From the NCBI RefSeq assembly GCF_002723615.1, contig NZ_KZ304953.1, positions 63,362 to 127,361 on the forward strand: a stretch of 64,000 nucleotides of DNA, read 5' to 3'. The DNA comes from Limimaricola cinnabarinus. Its GTDB lineage: Bacteria; Pseudomonadota; Alphaproteobacteria; Rhodobacterales; Rhodobacteraceae. A model generated the notes under the pieces. The model made no database searches and was not told the origin of the DNA. It saw only the letters and a list, made by a program, of their open reading frames with translations. Of the stretch, positions 10,224 to 19,963 are shown piece after piece. Numbering within the stretch: the stretch's first letter is position 1; every line of letters begins with the position of its first letter. The translations under genes and the position numbers were made by a program.

Positions 10224-11109
10224 CAGCGCCGCTCCAGCGCGGTGTGGAGCCACAAAAGCGCCGAGACCGCGCTTTCGGAGGTGCGGTGGGTCGAGAGCTG
10301 CCAGCCGGTGGCATGGGCGAGGGCGGCAAGATGCGCGCGGCGCGCAGCGAGGCGTTCGAGATAGCGGTCCTTCAGATCGCCCGCCTTCAGCGTCTCGTGG
10401 CGCAGCGCGCCGGACATGCTTTCGAAGATGGTGCGCCCGTCATAGGGAAACGCCTCCTCGGCGGGGTCGAGCACCTGCAAGAGCGCGCCGCGCACGCCGC
10501 GATCGGCGGCCGCGGTGAGCATTGCCTCGACCGGCTCGATGGGGCCGAGGAAATCCGAGATCAGCACGGCGCGGCTTTGCGGCGCGAGGCCGCCCGCCTC
10601 GGGCGCGCCGTGATCCTCGCCCCGCTCCTGCGACAGGATCTGCGCCAGCCGCGCCAGCTGCCCGCGCCCCCGGCGCGGCGGCAGCCGCGCATCGGTGAGC
10701 CCGACCCGTTCGCCGCCGCGGTTCAGCACCACGGCGAGCGCCAGCGCGATGAGCCGCGCGCGGTCGGATTTGGGGGGGAGCCTGGGCGTCGAGGCAAAGC
10801 CCATGGCGGCCCCGTCATCGACCCAGAGCGCCACGCTCTGGGCGATCTGCCATTCCTTTTCCTGCACGAAGGCCTGATCGGCGCGGCCCGAGCGGCGCCA
10901 GTCGATGGCGCGCGCGGTGTCATGCGGCTGGGCGGCGCGGTATTGCCAGAAATTGCTGCCCGCGCCCGCGCGCCTGCGGCCATGCTCGCCCATCAGCACG
11001 GTCTGGGCGAGCTGCTCGGCCTCGGCCAGAAGCGGCGGCAGCGGGGCGGCGAGGTCTTCGGCCCGGCCGCGCAGGCCGAGCGGGGTGCTGTCCGGGGCGG
11101 GGCCTGCGA

Positions 11110-11113
<4 letters not shown>
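10223..11113 (-). CDS. DUF58 domain-containing protein
   Basis: The 296-residue protein carries the DUF58 signature around residues 50-80 (NFWQYRAAQPHDTARAIDWRRSGRADQAFVQEKEWQ), followed by a VWA-like fold (VALWVDDGAAMGF, AVLISDFLGPIEPVEAML). DUF58 proteins are the usual second partner of MoxR ATPases and are thought to act as VWA-type adaptors. The gene overlaps moxR by four bases (ATGA) and the DUF4159 gene by one base, indicating one translationally coupled unit. No membrane segments are seen. Confidence 0.9.
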
Positions 11114-12126
<1,013 letters not shown>

Positions 12127-12184
12127 GACAGCCTTCCCGTTCTAGTCTAGATTGCAGTTCCAGCAGATACCGTGGCGGCTCCCG

Positions 12185-12772
12185 ATGGCAAACACAAAGA
12201 ACGGTGAAGGAAATGGCGGCCCTTCGGCGGAAAGCCTCGCATCGGCAGCGAGCCGGGCGGGGGCGCGCGGGCCCGCGCCGGTGCATCTGTGGGATCCGCC
12301 GTTCTGCGGCGATCTCGACATGCGCATCGCCCGCGACGGCACGTGGTTCCACGAGGGCACGCCGATCGGGCGTGAGCGGATGGTCAAGCTCTTCGCCTCG
12401 ATCCTCAAGCGGGAGGGCGACAGGCACTACCTCGTCACCCCGGTCGAGAAGGTCGGTATCACCGTGGACGACGCGCCATTCGTCGCGGTCGATGTGGTGC
12501 GCGAGGGCGAGGATCTGCTGTTCACGACCAATCTCGGCGAGACGGCGCTGGCGGGCCCCGATCACCCAATCCGGGTGGTGCGCGAGCCCGAGACGGGCGA
12601 GCCCGCCCCCTATGTCGAGATCCGCTCCGGGCTGGAGGCGCTGATCGACCGCAAGAGCTTCTACCGGCTGGTCGAGCTGGGCGAGACCGCGCCGCATGAG
12701 GGCGCGGACTGGTTCGGCGTGCGCTCGGGCGGGGTGTTCTTTCCGATCATTCCGGCAGCGGAGCTGCGCTGA
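12185..12772 (+). CDS. DUF1285 domain-containing protein
   Basis: The 195-residue protein has the DUF1285 core from PVHLWDPPFCGDLDMRIARDG through RERMVKLFASILKREGDRHYLVTPVEKVGI. The family is small, soluble and of unknown function, widespread in alphaproteobacteria. The in-frame ATG at 12152 is an alternative start adding 11 residues; the ATG at 12185 gives MANTKNGEG, a more typical N-terminus, but neither has a clear ribosome site. It is divergent from the moxR operon, suggesting a shared control region of only 58 bases. Confidence 0.87.
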   Translation: MANTKNGEGNGGPSAESLASAASRAGARGPAPVHLWDPPFCGDLDMRIARDGTWFHEGTPIGRERMVKLFASILKREGDRHYLVTPVEKVGITVDDAPFVAVDVVREGEDLLFTTNLGETALAGPDHPIRVVREPETGEPAPYVEIRSGLEALIDRKSFYRLVELGETAPHEGADWFGVRSGGVFFPIIPAAELR

Positions 12773-12799
12773 GGGTTCCGCCCGGCGCTCGGTGCGAAC

Positions 12800-12839
12800 G
12801 TGTCACTCGTCATCAAGCCGTGACGCCACGGCGTGACAC
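12800..12839. other. Nested inverted repeat after the DUF1285 gene
   Basis: The outer arms GTGTCAC (12800-12806) and GTGACAC (12833-12839) enclose an inner perfect repeat GCCGTG-ACGC-CACGGC (12817-12832). It lies in the 218-base gap between the convergent DUF1285 and gabD genes. There is no T-tract, so it could be a weak terminator or a protein-binding palindrome. I see no gene in this gap. Nearer gabD, arms GGGGGCGG (12950-12957) and CCGCCCCC (12966-12973) form another hairpin without T-tract. Confidence 0.45.
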
Positions 12840-12990
12840 CGGACGCCGCCTTCAGGCTAGGCACGGAATGCGACATGGTTGCGACCCGCTCGGACAACCG
12901 CCCGGCCGACCGCATTTTCGGCGCGTCACGGCCCCGGCTGCACGATCGGGGGGGCGGCGCCCGAACCGCCCCCGCCATGGCCGCAGGCCC

Positions 12991-14469
12991 TCAGACCGAG
13001 GCGCAGATGTATTTCATCTCCAGGTAATCCTCGATCCCGTGGCGCGAGCCCTCGCGGCCCAGCCCCGACTGCTTGACCCCGCCGAAGGGCGCGACCTCGG
13101 TCGAGATGATGCCGGTGTTGATCCCGACGATGCCGTATTCCAGCGCCTCGGCGACCTTGGTCACGCGGGACAAATCCTTGGCATAGAAATACGAGGCCAG
13201 CCCGAAGATCGTGTCATTGGCCATCTCGATCACCTCCTCCTCGTCCTCGAAGGCGAAGAGCGGGGCGAAGGGGCCGAAGGTTTCTTCATGCGCGACCTTC
13301 ATGCCCTGCTTGGCGCCGGTGACGACGGTGGGCTGGAAGAACTGGCCGCCGAGGTCATGCGCTTCGCCGCCCGTGAGCAGGGTCGCGCCCTGATCGAGCG
13401 CGTCCTTGAGGTGATCGCGCACCTTCTCGATCGCCGAGGGTTCGATCAGCGGGCCGAGATCGGTGCCGTCAGACAGGCCGTCGCCGACATGCAGCTTCTC
13501 CACCGCCGCCTTCAGGCGCTTGGCGAACTCGTCATAGACGCCCTTTTGCACGTAGATCCGGTTGGCGCAGACGCAGGTCTGGCCGTTGTTGCGGAACTTG
13601 CACTGGATCGCGCCCTCGACCGCGGCATCGAGATCGGCGTCGTCGAAGACGATGAAGGGCGCGTTGCCCCCGAGCTCCATCGAGCATTTCATCACCTGGT
13701 CGGCGGCCTGGCGCAGCAGGATGCGGCCCACCTCGGTCGAGCCAGTGAAGGTCAGCTTGCGCACAACCGGGTTCTCGCAGAATTCCTTGCCGATCTCGGA
13801 AGCCGAGGAGGAGGTGACCACCGAGAACACCCCCTCGGGCACGCCCGCTTCCTCGGCCAGCACCGCCATGGCCAGAGCCGAAAGCGGCGTCTGCGAGGCG
13901 GGGCGGATCACGAAGGAGCAGCCCGCCGCCAGCGCCGGGGCCACCTTGCGGGCGATCATCGCGTTGGGGAAGTTCCACGGGGTGATCCCGGCGGCGACGC
14001 CGATCGGCTGCTTGATCACGGTGATCCGCTTGTCGGGCATGTGGCCGGGGATGGTCTCGCCGTAAACGCGCTTGGCCTCCTCGCCGAACCATTCGATGAA
14101 GCTCGCGCCGTAAGCCACCTCGCCGCGGCTTTCATGCAGCGGCTTGCCCTGCTCGGCGGTCATCAGGATGGCGAGATCCTCTTGGTGCTCCATCAGCAGG
14201 TCGAACCAGCGGCGCAGGATCTTCGCGCGCTCCTTGCCGGTCTTCGCGGCCCAGGGCTTCTGCGCCTTGCGGGCGATGTCGATGGCGCGGGCGACCTCCT
14301 CGCGCGACAGATCGGCCACCGAGGCCAGAACGTCGCCGCGCGCGGGGTTGGTGACCTCGAAGGTCGCGCCACCTTCGGCCGAAACCCATTTGCCGCCGAG
14401 AAAGGCCTTGTCGCGGATGAGATCGGGGCGGCTGAGCAGTGACTTGATGTCGGTGCGGTCGTCGAGCAT
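12991..14469 (-). CDS. gabD: NAD(P)-dependent succinate-semialdehyde dehydrogenase
   Basis: The start ATG at 14469 has a good ribosome site (GGAGGAGAAGTC just upstream) and gives 492 residues. The frame continues far upstream, but only as antisense to the hydrolase gene. The aldehyde dehydrogenase fold shows the Rossmann-like segment TFTGSTEVGRIL, the general-base glutamate in MELGGNAPF and the nucleophile cysteine in NNGQTCVCANR. The sequence ITPWNFPNAMIARKVAPALAAGCSFVIRPASQTPLSA is typical of GabD. It oxidises succinate semialdehyde to succinate, an entry to the TCA cycle from GABA. Related aldehyde substrates cannot be excluded. Confidence 0.88.
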   Translation of the reverse strand: MLDDRTDIKSLLSRPDLIRDKAFLGGKWVSAEGGATFEVTNPARGDVLASVADLSREEVARAIDIARKAQKPWAAKTGKERAKILRRWFDLLMEHQEDLAILMTAEQGKPLHESRGEVAYGASFIEWFGEEAKRVYGETIPGHMPDKRITVIKQPIGVAAGITPWNFPNAMIARKVAPALAAGCSFVIRPASQTPLSALAMAVLAEEAGVPEGVFSVVTSSSASEIGKEFCENPVVRKLTFTGSTEVGRILLRQAADQVMKCSMELGGNAPFIVFDDADLDAAVEGAIQCKFRNNGQTCVCANRIYVQKGVYDEFAKRLKAAVEKLHVGDGLSDGTDLGPLIEPSAIEKVRDHLKDALDQGATLLTGGEAHDLGGQFFQPTVVTGAKQGMKVAHEETFGPFAPLFAFEDEEEVIEMANDTIFGLASYFYAKDLSRVTKVAEALEYGIVGINTGIISTEVAPFGGVKQSGLGREGSRHGIEDYLEMKYICASV

Positions 14470-14559
14470 GACTTCTCCTCCAGGTGTTCGGGCGCATCCT
14501 TGACCGCGAGGGTAGTGCGGGTCCAGCCCTCGAACAGCGGGCATGACAGGGAGAGAGAC

Positions 14560-15345
14560 ATGACAGACAGCCGTGCCGCGATCGACGTGGCCTATGCCAA
14601 TGCCAGCCATATCCCCGGCGGCATGGAATATCCCGCGCGCTGGGCCGAGGCGGCGGCGGCGTTTCGCGAGCGCCATCCGCCCGAGGAGATCGCCTATGGG
14701 GCAGGCGCGCGCCAGCGGCTCGACCTGTTTCGCCCCGAAGGCGAAGCGAAGGGCGCGGTGATCTTCGTGCATGGCGGCTTCTGGAGGGCCTTCGACAAGT
14801 CGAGCTGGTCGCATCTCGCCGAAGGCGCGCTGGCGCATGGCTGGGCGGTGGCGATGCCCTCCTACACGCTGGCGCCAGAGGCGCGGATCGCGGCCATGAC
14901 CCGCGAGATCGAGGCGGCGATCGGCGCGGTGGCCGAAGCCGTGCCGGGGCCGCTGCGGCTTGCGGGTCATTCGGCGGGCGGGCATCTGGTGGCGCGCATG
15001 GCCTGCGCCGATCTTTCGCCGCCCTGGCGCGACCGGGTGGCGCGGATCGTGCCGATCTCGCCGCTGTCGGACCTGCGCCCGCTCATGGGGGCGACGATGA
15101 ACGACGACCTGCGGCTCGACCGGGAGGAGGCCGAGGCCGAAAGCCCGCTTTTGTGCGAGCAGGTCGATCTGCCGATGACGGTCTGGGTCGGCGCGGCGGA
15201 GCGGCCCGCCTTCATCGATCAGGCCCGCTGGCTGGCCGAGCGGCGCGGCTGCGAGCTGGTGGAAGCGCCGGGGCGGCACCATTTCGACGTGATCGAGGAG
15301 CTGGCCGAACCCGACAGCCCGCTGACCGAGACGCTGTTGGGCTGA
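14560..15345 (+). CDS. Alpha/beta hydrolase, esterase / kynurenine-formamidase-like
   Basis: From the ATG at 14560 (ribosome site GGGAGAG) the protein has 261 residues. It shows an oxyanion-hole motif HGGFWRAF, the nucleophile elbow GHSAGGH, and a catalytic histidine in RHHFDVIEEL near the C-terminus. The HGG(F/Y)W, GHSAG and HHFD combination resembles the hormone-sensitive-lipase-like kynurenine formamidases, but no kyn genes are nearby, so the substrate is open. It is divergent from gabD and convergent with the P1 peptidase across a palindromic repeat. Confidence 0.82.
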   Translation: MTDSRAAIDVAYANASHIPGGMEYPARWAEAAAAFRERHPPEEIAYGAGARQRLDLFRPEGEAKGAVIFVHGGFWRAFDKSSWSHLAEGALAHGWAVAMPSYTLAPEARIAAMTREIEAAIGAVAEAVPGPLRLAGHSAGGHLVARMACADLSPPWRDRVARIVPISPLSDLRPLMGATMNDDLRLDREEAEAESPLLCEQVDLPMTVWVGAAERPAFIDQARWLAERRGCELVEAPGRHHFDVIEELAEPDSPLTETLLG

Positions 15346-15357
15346 GCGCCGCCCCTG

Positions 15358-15446
15358 GTTCATCTTTCCGAAAATACGCATCGCCCGACCCGCCACGGGG
15401 CGCTCCGGTTCAATGTCGGGATTTGCGTATTTGAAGAAAGATGAAA
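15358..15446. repeat. Palindromic repeat element, copy 2 (arms in opposite order)
   Basis: The left arm 15358-15379 reads GTTCATCTTTC...AAATACGC and the right arm 15425-15446 reads GCGTATTTGAAGAAAGATGAA. The same arm is therefore used as in copies 1 and 3, but with the GATGAA ends facing outwards and a 45-base spacer. The TCGGGATTT block next to the right arm is also conserved beside the other copies. It lies between the stop codons of the convergent hydrolase and P1 peptidase genes. Confidence 0.82.
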
Positions 15447-15450
15447 GGGA

Positions 15451-16434
15451 TCAGCGCCCGAACCGCTCCTGCCAGGAGGGCAGCGGCCCGCCGGGGGCCG
15501 CGTGATACACCGCGCGCGCGATGGCGCGGGCAAGGCAGGTGGAGGCGGCATGGCCGAGCCAGAGCGCCTCGGCGGGGCCGCCGAGCGGGCGCGCCCCGGT
15601 CGAGGCGGCAAAGACCAGATCGCCGTCGAAGGGGGTATGCGCCGGGACCAGCGCCCGCGCGATGCCGTCCTGCGCCGCGACCGCCATGCGCCGGCAGCCC
15701 GCCTTGTCGAGCGCGGCGTCGGTGGCGACGATGGCGAGGGTCGTGGCCTCGCCGGGTGCGGCGAGCTTGGTGGGCGGCGGGCCAGGGGGCGGCATCGCAG
15801 AGCCCAGCCCACCGAACTCGGCCCCGATCTCCCATGGCGCCGCCCAGAAATGCGGGCCACCGCCGACCGTGGCCGAGCCGACCGCGTTCACCGCCACCAG
15901 CGCGCCGACGCGGTGCCCGCTCTCCAGCACCAGCGAGGCGGTGCCGATGCCGCCCGCCAGCGTGGCCGTGGTGGCGCCATGGCCCGCGCCGTGGCTGCCT
16001 TCGGCGACATCCGCCCCCGCCATCTCCAGCGCCTTGCGCCCCAACGTGGCGTAGGGGTTCGCCGTCCAGCCCTTGTCGCCGCCATTGCCGAGATCGAACA
16101 GGATCGCCGCCGGCACGATCGGCACGCGCTGCCCCGCCGCCTCGAAGCCGCGCCCCATGGCGCGCAGCCCCTCGGCCACGCCCGAGGCGGCATCGAGCCC
16201 GAAGGCGGAGCCCCCCGACAGCACCAGCGCATCCACCGCCGGAACGAGCCGGTCGGGGGCCAGAAGCTCGGTCTCGCGCGTGCCGGGCGCGCCGCCCATC
16301 ACGTCGACCGCGGCGGCAAAGGGCGCGCGGGCCGTCAGCACCGTCACGCCCGAGCGCAGCGCCGCGTCATGCGCCTGTCCGACCAGCAGGCCCGGAACAT
16401 CGGTGATCGCATCGCGCGGACCGGGCCGCATCAT
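15451..16434 (-). CDS. P1 family peptidase (DmpA / NylC-type N-terminal nucleophile hydrolase)
   Basis: The start ATG at 16434 (MMRPGPRDAITDVPGLLVGQ, with GAGG upstream) gives 327 residues. The ITDVPG(L)VGQA N-terminus, LSGGSAFGLDAASGV and TANPYATLGRKALEMAG are hallmarks of the P1/DmpA family. The nucleophile threonine of the self-cleavage site is in GEATTLAIVATDA. Members are aminopeptidases or cyclic-amide hydrolases made as autoprocessed alpha/beta chains; the specificity is not predictable here. No signal peptide is seen. Confidence 0.9.
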   Translation of the reverse strand: MMRPGPRDAITDVPGLLVGQAHDAALRSGVTVLTARAPFAAAVDVMGGAPGTRETELLAPDRLVPAVDALVLSGGSAFGLDAASGVAEGLRAMGRGFEAAGQRVPIVPAAILFDLGNGGDKGWTANPYATLGRKALEMAGADVAEGSHGAGHGATTATLAGGIGTASLVLESGHRVGALVAVNAVGSATVGGGPHFWAAPWEIGAEFGGLGSAMPPPGPPPTKLAAPGEATTLAIVATDAALDKAGCRRMAVAAQDGIARALVPAHTPFDGDLVFAASTGARPLGGPAEALWLGHAASTCLARAIARAVYHAAPGGPLPSWQERFGR

Positions 16435-16650
16435 GCGCGCCTCAAGCGGATGTGAGAGACCATGTGGCTTAGGCACGCGTGATTCGTGCCATGGGCTCTG
16501 TCGCAAGCTGTTGATCTCAATGCCATTCTTCCTCCGGGCGGGATGTAATGCCCCGGTCGTGGGCTGGCACCGCCCCGCAGGGTGCCGAGATTGCGGTTCC
16601 GGCGCGTGATGATAGGTTGGCGCGAACCCTTGCGTCAAAGGCTGCCATTC

Positions 16651-17493
16651 ATGAAGTTCACCCCTACCGCGCTCACGCGTCGCCGGCTGCTGACCGGCGC
16701 GGCCGCGCTGTCCGTCCTTCCCGCCTGCGCCGCCCGTATCCCGTCCTCCGCCGCCCCCGCCGCCGAGCGCGAGATCGGCGGCGTGCCGATGAGCCAGATC
16801 GTCGATGGCTACGGGCTGATCGAGGATGCGGGCTACCGCCTGCCGCCGGTGCCGCCGAAATACCTGACCGGGCTGAACCGCCGCGCCTACGTGTCCTATC
16901 CGGGCTACGAATCGAGCGGCACGATCGAGGCCGACCTGCATGCCAAGCTGCTCTACTGGATCGAGCCGGGCGGCATGGCGTGGCGCTTTCCGGTCGGCGT
17001 CGGCCGTCAGGGCCTGTCGATGTCCTACGACACCACGATCAAGCGCAAGGAAAAGTGGCCGAGCTGGACGCCGACGCAGAACATGATCCGGCGCGAGCCC
17101 GAGATCTACGCCGAATATGCGGGCGGCGTGCCCGGCGGCCTGGCCAACCCCCTGGGCGCGCGGGCGCTCTATCTCTACCAGGGCAACCGCGACACCTATT
17201 ACCGGATCCACGGCACCAACGATCTCGCCTCGATCGGCAATTCCGGCTCGGCGGGCTGCATCCGCATGTTCAACCACGACGCCATCTTCCTCTTCCCGAA
17301 AGTGCCGCTCGGCACGCGGGTGGTGATCCGCGACTATGCCGATTCGGTCGCGATCGAGGGCGAGGCCGTGGCCAACCGGGGCCGCGAGCTGCCGCCGACC
17401 TATGTGCCGCCCGAAGAGCTCTATGCCGCCGCCGAGGCGAGCGGGCCGCCGCAATTCGGCGATGCGTCGCGCATCGAGAGCTTCGGCTACTGA
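16651..17493 (+). CDS. L,D-transpeptidase (YkuD domain), exported
   Basis: The ATG at 16651 starts a 280-residue protein with a twin-arginine-like signal (TRRRLLTGAAALSVLPAC). The cysteine after LPA could be a lipobox, so it may be a lipoprotein. The catalytic motif of the YkuD fold is clear: IHGTND followed by SGSAGCIRMFNHD, with the nucleophile cysteine and supporting histidine. It is expected to make 3-3 peptidoglycan cross-links or attach proteins to peptidoglycan in the periplasm. It is divergent from the P1 peptidase. The 216-base gap holds a small hairpin at 16472-16490 (GGCACG/CGTGCC) and nothing else I recognise. Confidence 0.9.
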   Translation: MKFTPTALTRRRLLTGAAALSVLPACAARIPSSAAPAAEREIGGVPMSQIVDGYGLIEDAGYRLPPVPPKYLTGLNRRAYVSYPGYESSGTIEADLHAKLLYWIEPGGMAWRFPVGVGRQGLSMSYDTTIKRKEKWPSWTPTQNMIRREPEIYAEYAGGVPGGLANPLGARALYLYQGNRDTYYRIHGTNDLASIGNSGSAGCIRMFNHDAIFLFPKVPLGTRVVIRDYADSVAIEGEAVANRGRELPPTYVPPEELYAAAEASGPPQFGDASRIESFGY

Positions 17494-17557
17494 GGCAGGC
17501 CTGGGGCGGGCCGCTGGCTTTGGCGGCGGCCCGGGATGATGCGCAAGGAGTGATGCG

Positions 17558-18196
17558 ATGCGCTGGATATCATGGATCTTCTGGGGCGTGGTGCTGGCGC
17601 TGCTCGCCGCGCTGCTGCACTACAACCTGCCGCGCCGCGAGATCGTCCGGATCACCGGCGTCGAGATCAAGCTCGAGCGGATCGACCCGGATTCGGTGTT
17701 TTGGGCGGCTTCCGAGAACGACGCCGCCACCACCGGCCCGGTGGAGCGCGACGTGCGCTTCATCGACACGGTGCGCGCGGATGGCGATGTCATGGTGTTT
17801 CGCAACGAGGACACGGGCGGCGGCTGGCCGCCTTATTTCAAGTTCGACAGCGCCAACCTGCAGGCCGAGGCGCGCAGCCTCGTCTCCTCGGCCACGGCAC
17901 CGCAATGGGTGGCGATGCGCTATTACGGCTGGCGGCTGCCATGGCTCTCGGTCTATCCCAACGCGCTGTCGGTCAAGCCGGTGGCCGGGCCCGAGGTGCG
18001 GCTGATCCCGTGGTTCAACATCGTGGTGCTGGTGCTTCTCGCGGCGCTGGTCTGGGGCGTGGGCGTGCGGCTGCGGCGCTGGTCGCGGCGCCATGTCTCG
18101 CCCTGGCTCGACCGGGGCGACCGGCGCGTCGCGATCTGGAGCGAAGCGATCCGCAACCGCCGCGCGGCGCGGGCCGAGCGCAAGGAGCCGCGCTAG
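17558..18196 (+). CDS. DUF1523 family membrane protein
   Basis: The 212-residue protein has an N-terminal helix (WISWIFWGVVLALLAALL) followed directly by HYNLPRREIVRITGVEIK, which matches the DUF1523 family signature in Rhodobacteraceae. A second helix lies near residues 150-172 (FNIVVLVLLAALVWGVGV), with a basic tail. The soluble domain between the helices is probably periplasmic. The function is unknown. It follows the L,D-transpeptidase by 64 bases on the same strand and shares a CTAG stop palindrome with the convergent AraC gene. Confidence 0.85.
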   Translation: MRWISWIFWGVVLALLAALLHYNLPRREIVRITGVEIKLERIDPDSVFWAASENDAATTGPVERDVRFIDTVRADGDVMVFRNEDTGGGWPPYFKFDSANLQAEARSLVSSATAPQWVAMRYYGWRLPWLSVYPNALSVKPVAGPEVRLIPWFNIVVLVLLAALVWGVGVRLRRWSRRHVSPWLDRGDRRVAIWSEAIRNRRAARAERKEPR

Positions 18197-19041
18197 CCGG
18201 GCTGCACCACGTCGCGCTGGCGCGCCCGGCGAAACCGCTGCGGGGTTTCGCCATGGGCCTGCCGGAACAGCTTGTGGAAATGCGACAGGTTCGGCACGCC
18301 GCATTCGGCCGCGATCTCCGACAGGCTGTCGGCGCTGCCGGTCAGCCTGCGGGCGGCGTAATCCATGCGCTGCGCGTTGATCCAGTCCGAGGGCGACATG
18401 TCGAGAAAGCGCCGCATCGAGCGGCTGACATGCGGATGCGCCTTGCCCGCGACACGCGCGAAGCCCGAGGCGCCGTCATGAAACACGTCGGGCGCGCGCG
18501 AGGCGGCGCAGGCCCGCGCGAGCCAGTCCGGCGCCTCGGCGGGCAGCGGCGCGGTTTCCTCGGTCAGCGCGCAGAGCAGCGGCAGCAGGAAGGCCTCGGC
18601 CCCCAGCGCGTCGCGCCGCCCGCGCTCGAGCCGCAGCGCCGCGCGGTTCAGCTCCGCCATCTGCCGGCTGTCGCGCCTCAGCCGCAGCGGCGCGGGCGCA
18701 TCGGCCCAGAACAGCCGCCCCGCCAGCGCCGGATGCCGCGCCCCCAGATCGGCGATGAGCGCCGGGTGCAGGGTCACGGAGACCAGCAGCGCATCCGCGC
18801 CGCGCCCTTGCAGCCCGTGCAGGTGCTTCGGGCCTGCAAAGATCACGTCGCCCTCGACGAGATCCTCGCGCCCCTCGGGCAGGTGATGGCGCACCCGCCC
18901 GTTCTGCACCCAGGCCAGCTCGTAGAAGTCGTGGCCGTGCAGCGCGGGGCGGGCAGGGGTGAGCGCGGCGCGGGTCAGCGCGGCGCAAGCGCCGGGGGCG
19001 AGAATATCAGCATGCGAGAGGATCACGGGCGGGCGTTGCAT
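18193..19041 (-). CDS. AraC-family transcriptional regulator with cupin sensor
   Basis: From the ATG at 19041 (MQRPPVILSHADIL) the product is 282 residues. The N-terminal half looks like a cupin ligand domain (HGHDFYELAWVQNGRVRHHL, GDVIFAGPKHLHGLQG), and the C-terminal half has two helix-turn-helix motifs. The second includes SLSEIAAECGVPNLSHFHKLFRQAHGETPQRFR, a classic AraC signature. It resembles the ChbR/sugar-responsive subgroup in layout. Targets are unknown; rpe starts 113 bases away on the other strand. Confidence 0.88.
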   Translation of the reverse strand: MQRPPVILSHADILAPGACAALTRAALTPARPALHGHDFYELAWVQNGRVRHHLPEGREDLVEGDVIFAGPKHLHGLQGRGADALLVSVTLHPALIADLGARHPALAGRLFWADAPAPLRLRRDSRQMAELNRAALRLERGRRDALGAEAFLLPLLCALTEETAPLPAEAPDWLARACAASRAPDVFHDGASGFARVAGKAHPHVSRSMRRFLDMSPSDWINAQRMDYAARRLTGSADSLSEIAAECGVPNLSHFHKLFRQAHGETPQRFRRARQRDVVQPG

Positions 19042-19154
19042 GACGCTAGGGTAGCAGGGTTTTCTGCGGATGCGAGAGGCGGGGCGCGAGGGCCGGGTGA
19101 CGCGGACGAATTTTCGCGCTAGGGCAGGGCGCATCTGCATGAGGAGCCCTGCCG

Positions 19155-19841
19155 ATGACCGCTTTCGACCGCACTCTCAAGATCGCCCCCTCGATCCTCT
19201 CCGCCGATTTCGCGGATTTCGGCGCGGAGGTCCGCGCCATCGAGGCGCAGGGCGCCGACTGGGTCCATGTCGACGTGATGGACGGGCATTTCGTGCCCAA
19301 CATCACCTTCGGCCCGCAGCTCGTCCGCGCGATCCGGCCGCATGTGAAGACGGTGATGGACGTGCATCTGATGATCGCGCCGGTCGATCCCTATATCGAC
19401 GCCTTCGCCGATGCAGGCACCGACATCCTGACCGCCCATGTCGAGGCGGGGCCGCACATCCACCGCACGCTGCAGGCGATCCGCGCGGCGGGGATGAAGG
19501 CGGGCGTCGCGCTCAACCCCGGCACGCCCGCGGAGGCTGTGGCGCCGCTGCTCGACGACGTGGATCTCGTGCTGGCCATGACCGTGAACCCGGGCTTTGG
19601 CGGGCAGAAGTTCATCCATGCCACGCTCGACAAGATCGCTGCCCTGCGGGAGATGATCGGCGACCGGGAGATCCATCTCGAGGTGGATGGCGGCGTCGAT
19701 ACGAGCACCGCGCCGCTGGTGGCTAGGGCGGGGGCCGACGCGTTGGTCGCGGGCTCGGCGGTGTTTCGCGGCGGCTCGGTCGAAGCGGCGCAGGTCTACG
19801 GCGAAAACATCGCGGCGATCCGCGCCGCGGCGCAGGGCTGA
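19155..19841 (+). CDS. rpe: Ribulose-phosphate 3-epimerase
   Basis: The 228-residue TIM-barrel protein shows [15 protein letters not shown] at the N-terminus, [19 protein letters not shown] with metal ligands, [25 protein letters not shown] and a C-terminal [11 protein letters not shown] phosphate-binding segment. These are all standard for Rpe. It interconverts ribulose-5-phosphate and xylulose-5-phosphate in the pentose phosphate pathway (and the Calvin cycle where present). The length is usual for the family. The gene stands alone and ends at a palindromic repeat. Confidence 0.97.
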   Translation: MTAFDRTLKIAPSILSADFADFGAEVRAIEAQGADWVHVDVMDGHFVPNITFGPQLVRAIRPHVKTVMDVHLMIAPVDPYIDAFADAGTDILTAHVEAGPHIHRTLQAIRAAGMKAGVALNPGTPAEAVAPLLDDVDLVLAMTVNPGFGGQKFIHATLDKIAALREMIGDREIHLEVDGGVDTSTAPLVARAGADALVAGSAVFRGGSVEAAQVYGENIAAIRAAAQG

Positions 19842-19854
19842 GACCGCGCGCCAT

Positions 19855-19918
19855 GCGTATTTGAGAAAAGATGAAAGGGAAGGGCGCGCCATCCCCTTCA
19901 TCTTTCTTAGAAATACGC
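19855..19918. repeat. Palindromic repeat element, copy 3 (convergent junction)
   Basis: Left arm 19855-19876 (GCGTATTTG...AAAAGATGAA) and right arm 19897-19918 (TTCATCTTTC...AAATACGC) form an inverted repeat in the same order as copy 1, with about 20 bases between them. The right arm is followed by AAATCCCGGCCTCTCCGC, close to the tail of copy 1. The element lies between the stops of rpe and the uronate dehydrogenase gene. Confidence 0.85.
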
Positions 19919-19963
19919 AAATCCCGGCCTCTCCGCTGGCGCAAGGCCGGGGGTGGAGCGCCG

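Noticed and set aside
7398-10364. Plus-strand open frame of nearly 1000 codons opposite the DUF4159 gene
   Set aside because: It is antisense to a gene with recognisable domains, is rich in Arg/His/Gly/Gln as expected for GC-biased shadow frames, and has no family motif or ribosome site.
12840-12990. Short plus-strand frames after the DUF1285 gene
   Set aside because: They overlap hairpin sequence and the gabD 3' end, with no ribosome site or homology.
14470-15396. N-terminal extension of gabD
   Set aside because: It lies antisense to the alpha/beta hydrolase and lacks aldehyde dehydrogenase homology. GGAGG precedes the ATG at 14469.
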